The notes under the pieces were generated by a model. That model was not told the origin of the DNA, searched no databases, and was given only the letters and a program-made list of their open reading frames with translations. From Bordetella parapertussis (GTDB lineage Bacteria; Pseudomonadota; Gammaproteobacteria; Burkholderiales; Casimicrobiaceae): 61,745 bases of DNA. How positions within the stretch are numbered: the stretch's first letter is position 1; each line of letters starts with the position of its first letter. The position numbers and the translations under genes were made by a program. Positions 60,294 through 61,745 of this stretch are shown here, piece by piece. The DNA lies in NCBI GenBank assembly GCA_943331295.2, contig CALQLA020000033.1, positions 1 to 61,745 of the forward strand. The letters run 5' to 3'.

Positions 60294-61607
60294 ATGCTAC
60301 CATTTTTCCTTCGGACGGTGCTGTGCGCGGATGGAGAGCGGCTGCCCACCCTCGTGGATCGCACGACGGGCGTTCCCGACTTCGACGCCGTCTTATGGGC
60401 CGTTAGCTCGCTGCGAAACAGCGGCTACGCGAGCGCCACCATTGCGCAAGCGCTCCGAAGCCTTGCGGTCCTCTATGTTGCCCTGCGCTCGAATGAAATT
60501 GACCTCGCCAAACGACTGCGTGAAGGCCACCTCCTCGACCCCGCCGACCTTGAAGCTATCTTCAGCATTGTCAGCGTGACAAGCGAGTCCACCGCAGGAG
60601 AAATTGTCTCAGACACGCTCGACGAACAAGTGCTACCACGAAAGGTGGTCTCACTAGAAACGCTGCGCATGTCGCAGACTCCCCGAGCGCAGAACACCGA
60701 CGTGGCGCCTGAAACGATCTCAATTCGCCTCTACTACATCCGCAAATTCCTGAAGTGGCGCGTTGACCAAGAAATTCTTCGTGCGAACTCCGAGAAGAGA
60801 GCAACGCTGATCTCCCTTCGTGATCTCGTAGACGATTGGCTCAAGGACAAGACTCCCTCGCACACTGAGCGCACGACGCTCGGTAATCGGATGGGGATCA
60901 ACGGGACGACACAGGCTCTGCTTCTTGATGTTCTGCGCCCGAGCCATCCAGAGAATCCGTGGACTGATGAGTTTGTCCGAGCCCGAAATGAACTCATTGT
61001 TAACGCGTTTCTTGCCCTCGGAGTTCGGCGCGGTGAACTTCTTGGGGTGCGCATCTCCGATTGGAGATCGGATGAACTATATGTGCTGCGACGGCCCGAC
61101 GACAAGGAGTATCCGCGACCCGACGAGCCGAACACGAAGACGTATGACCGCGTGTTGCCTGTGACGGCAGAGCTGTACCAAATGATGAAGAGCTACAACC
61201 TCCTACGCCACGCCGTTGTGCGAAAGAACCGCAAGACAACGCCTTTCCATATCGTCTCCAACTCCGGCGATCCATTGAGTGCGTCAGAAACGAACAATGT
61301 CTTTCGGGCACTAGATGTCATACCCGGTCTCGCCGGCATTACGCCGCACGTCCTACGCCACACATATTGTGAGAACCTTGCGGAGGAACTGCACAACAAT
61401 GGGGAGGACGACAACGAAATCCTCTCCACGTTGCGACGACTGGGTGGTTGGAGCGATAACAGCAACTCTCCGCGCCGATATACCAAACGGTTCGCCGAGG
61501 AACGCGCCCACGCGGCGGGGCTCAGCGCCCAGAAGAAGCTCTATATTACTCAGCAGTCGATAATTAAGGCGACAATGCGGGAACTTTCCACGACGGTGGT
61601 GATCTGA
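60294..61607 (+). CDS. Tyrosine recombinase/phage-type integrase
   Basis: A 437-residue tyrosine recombinase. N-terminal part (1-230) is probably arm/core-binding. Catalytic residues: Arg245 (LGVRRGELLG), Lys282 (NTKTYDRVLPV), His352 and Arg355 (PHVLRHTY) and Tyr396 (SNSPRRYTKRF). The position of the usual second His/Trp (GGW, Trp386) is Trp, as in several integrase groups. Only 42 bp separate its ATG from the divergent start of the spermidine synthase-like gene, so the att site should be close by. The C-terminus may be altered by the adjacent transposase. Confidence 0.9.
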   Translation: MLPFFLRTVLCADGERLPTLVDRTTGVPDFDAVLWAVSSLRNSGYASATIAQALRSLAVLYVALRSNEIDLAKRLREGHLLDPADLEAIFSIVSVTSESTAGEIVSDTLDEQVLPRKVVSLETLRMSQTPRAQNTDVAPETISIRLYYIRKFLKWRVDQEILRANSEKRATLISLRDLVDDWLKDKTPSHTERTTLGNRMGINGTTQALLLDVLRPSHPENPWTDEFVRARNELIVNAFLALGVRRGELLGVRISDWRSDELYVLRRPDDKEYPRPDEPNTKTYDRVLPVTAELYQMMKSYNLLRHAVVRKNRKTTPFHIVSNSGDPLSASETNNVFRALDVIPGLAGITPHVLRHTYCENLAEELHNNGEDDNEILSTLRRLGGWSDNSNSPRRYTKRFAEERAHAAGLSAQKKLYITQQSIIKATMRELSTTVVI

Positions 61608-61613
61608 TTGTTT

Positions 61614-61745
61614 GTGAAACGAGACGGCAGAACGTTTGATCATAAGACGCTGGAAGAAATCCGGTTCATGGCGGTGGAGCGGGTGCGCGAAGGCGAGCGC
61701 GCGGCGGATGTGATCGCTGCCTACGGATTCAACCGCACCACGATC
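61614..61745 (+). CDS. IS630-family transposase, N-terminal part (cut by window edge)
   Basis: A GTG at 61614 (a TTG at 61608 is also in frame) opens 44 codons beginning VKRDGRTFDHKTLEEIRFMAVERV. This matches the N-terminal helix-turn-helix start of IS630-type transposases (DARSLDHATLEELRRLAVQRV-type, as I recall). Base composition rises again here. It begins 6 bp after the integrase stop; the IS end may therefore lie within the integrase 3' region. Confidence 0.65.
   Translation, partial: MKRDGRTFDHKTLEEIRFMAVERVREGERAADVIAAYGFNRTTI

Larger units (their letters stand above)
60160..61745. mobile_element. Integrated element, left part (boundary in a spermidine synthase-like gene)
   Basis: Base composition drops sharply to the right of about 60160-60170 and stays low through the recombinase gene. 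The boundary falls inside a coding region whose N-terminal codons lie on the AT-rich side. The element contains an integrase reading inward from the boundary and, at the window edge, a transposase. Only one end is visible, so length and cargo are unknown. Confidence 0.7.

Overview
The window is very GC-rich chromosomal DNA of a probable betaproteobacterium (Burkholderiales/Alcaligenaceae-like). The inference rests on two periplasmic Bug/TctC-type receptors, two TRAP transporters, a class I PHA synthase, a glutathione-linked formaldehyde pathway, Fe-superoxide dismutase and CbpA/CbpM chaperones, in small operons with many ATGA/GTGA overlaps. No rRNA, tRNA or CRISPR array was recognised.

Both edges are mobile DNA. 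The left edge (1-~230) is the 5' end of an ISL3-family transposase gene followed by an AT-richer broken frame. The right edge (~60160-61745) is AT-richer, with a tyrosine recombinase and the start of an IS630-like transposase; it abuts, and seems to have re-supplied, the 5' end of a spermidine-synthase-like gene.

The interior is mainly uptake and catabolism. 0.5-7.1 kb: a LysR regulator diverging from a carbohydrate ABC importer (binding protein, two permeases) and a 778-residue glycosidase-like protein. 7.1-11.0 kb: an Aap/Bzt-type amino-acid ABC importer with a phosphatase-like gene upstream. Neither ABC operon encodes an ATPase. 11.3-13.5 kb: an isochorismatase-like protein and an exported adenosine-deaminase-family enzyme. 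13.6-16.4 kb: a TRAP operon. 16.8-22.0 kb: a Bug receptor, an SDR, and divergent glucarate (gudD) and galactarate (garD) dehydratases, a sugar-diacid module. 23.5-27.6 kb: a second TRAP operon whose large subunit carries a long Pro/Ala insertion, with a clear intrinsic terminator after the receptor gene. 27.8-31.3 kb: a CoA-ligase-like gene and PHA synthase. 31.5-43.1 kb: Ntn hydrolase, Asp/Glu/hydantoin racemase-like protein, M24 peptidase, SDR, GST, MarC, ketopantoate-reductase-like protein, an exported alpha/beta hydrolase, an exported methyltransferase-like protein and a second Bug receptor. 43.1-54.9 kb: GST, VWA protein, S-formylglutathione hydrolase plus its dehydrogenase, class I aldolase, SOD, lytic transglycosylase, exported hypotheticals, CbpA/CbpM and a CBS protein. 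55.5-59.4 kb: an HtrA-like protease and a MoxR-DUF58-VWA operon.

The window also shows gene decay and repeats: REP-like palindromes (CCCGGGTT...AACCCGGG) in three gaps, one pair exactly abutting a 5'-truncated GNAT gene; a second dispersed repeat in two gaps; a 16-bp tandem repeat; a 35-codon remnant of a MetE-like gene; and a remnant of a membrane/ferredoxin adenylate-cyclase-like gene. Function calls rest on motifs and remembered families, since no database search was possible.
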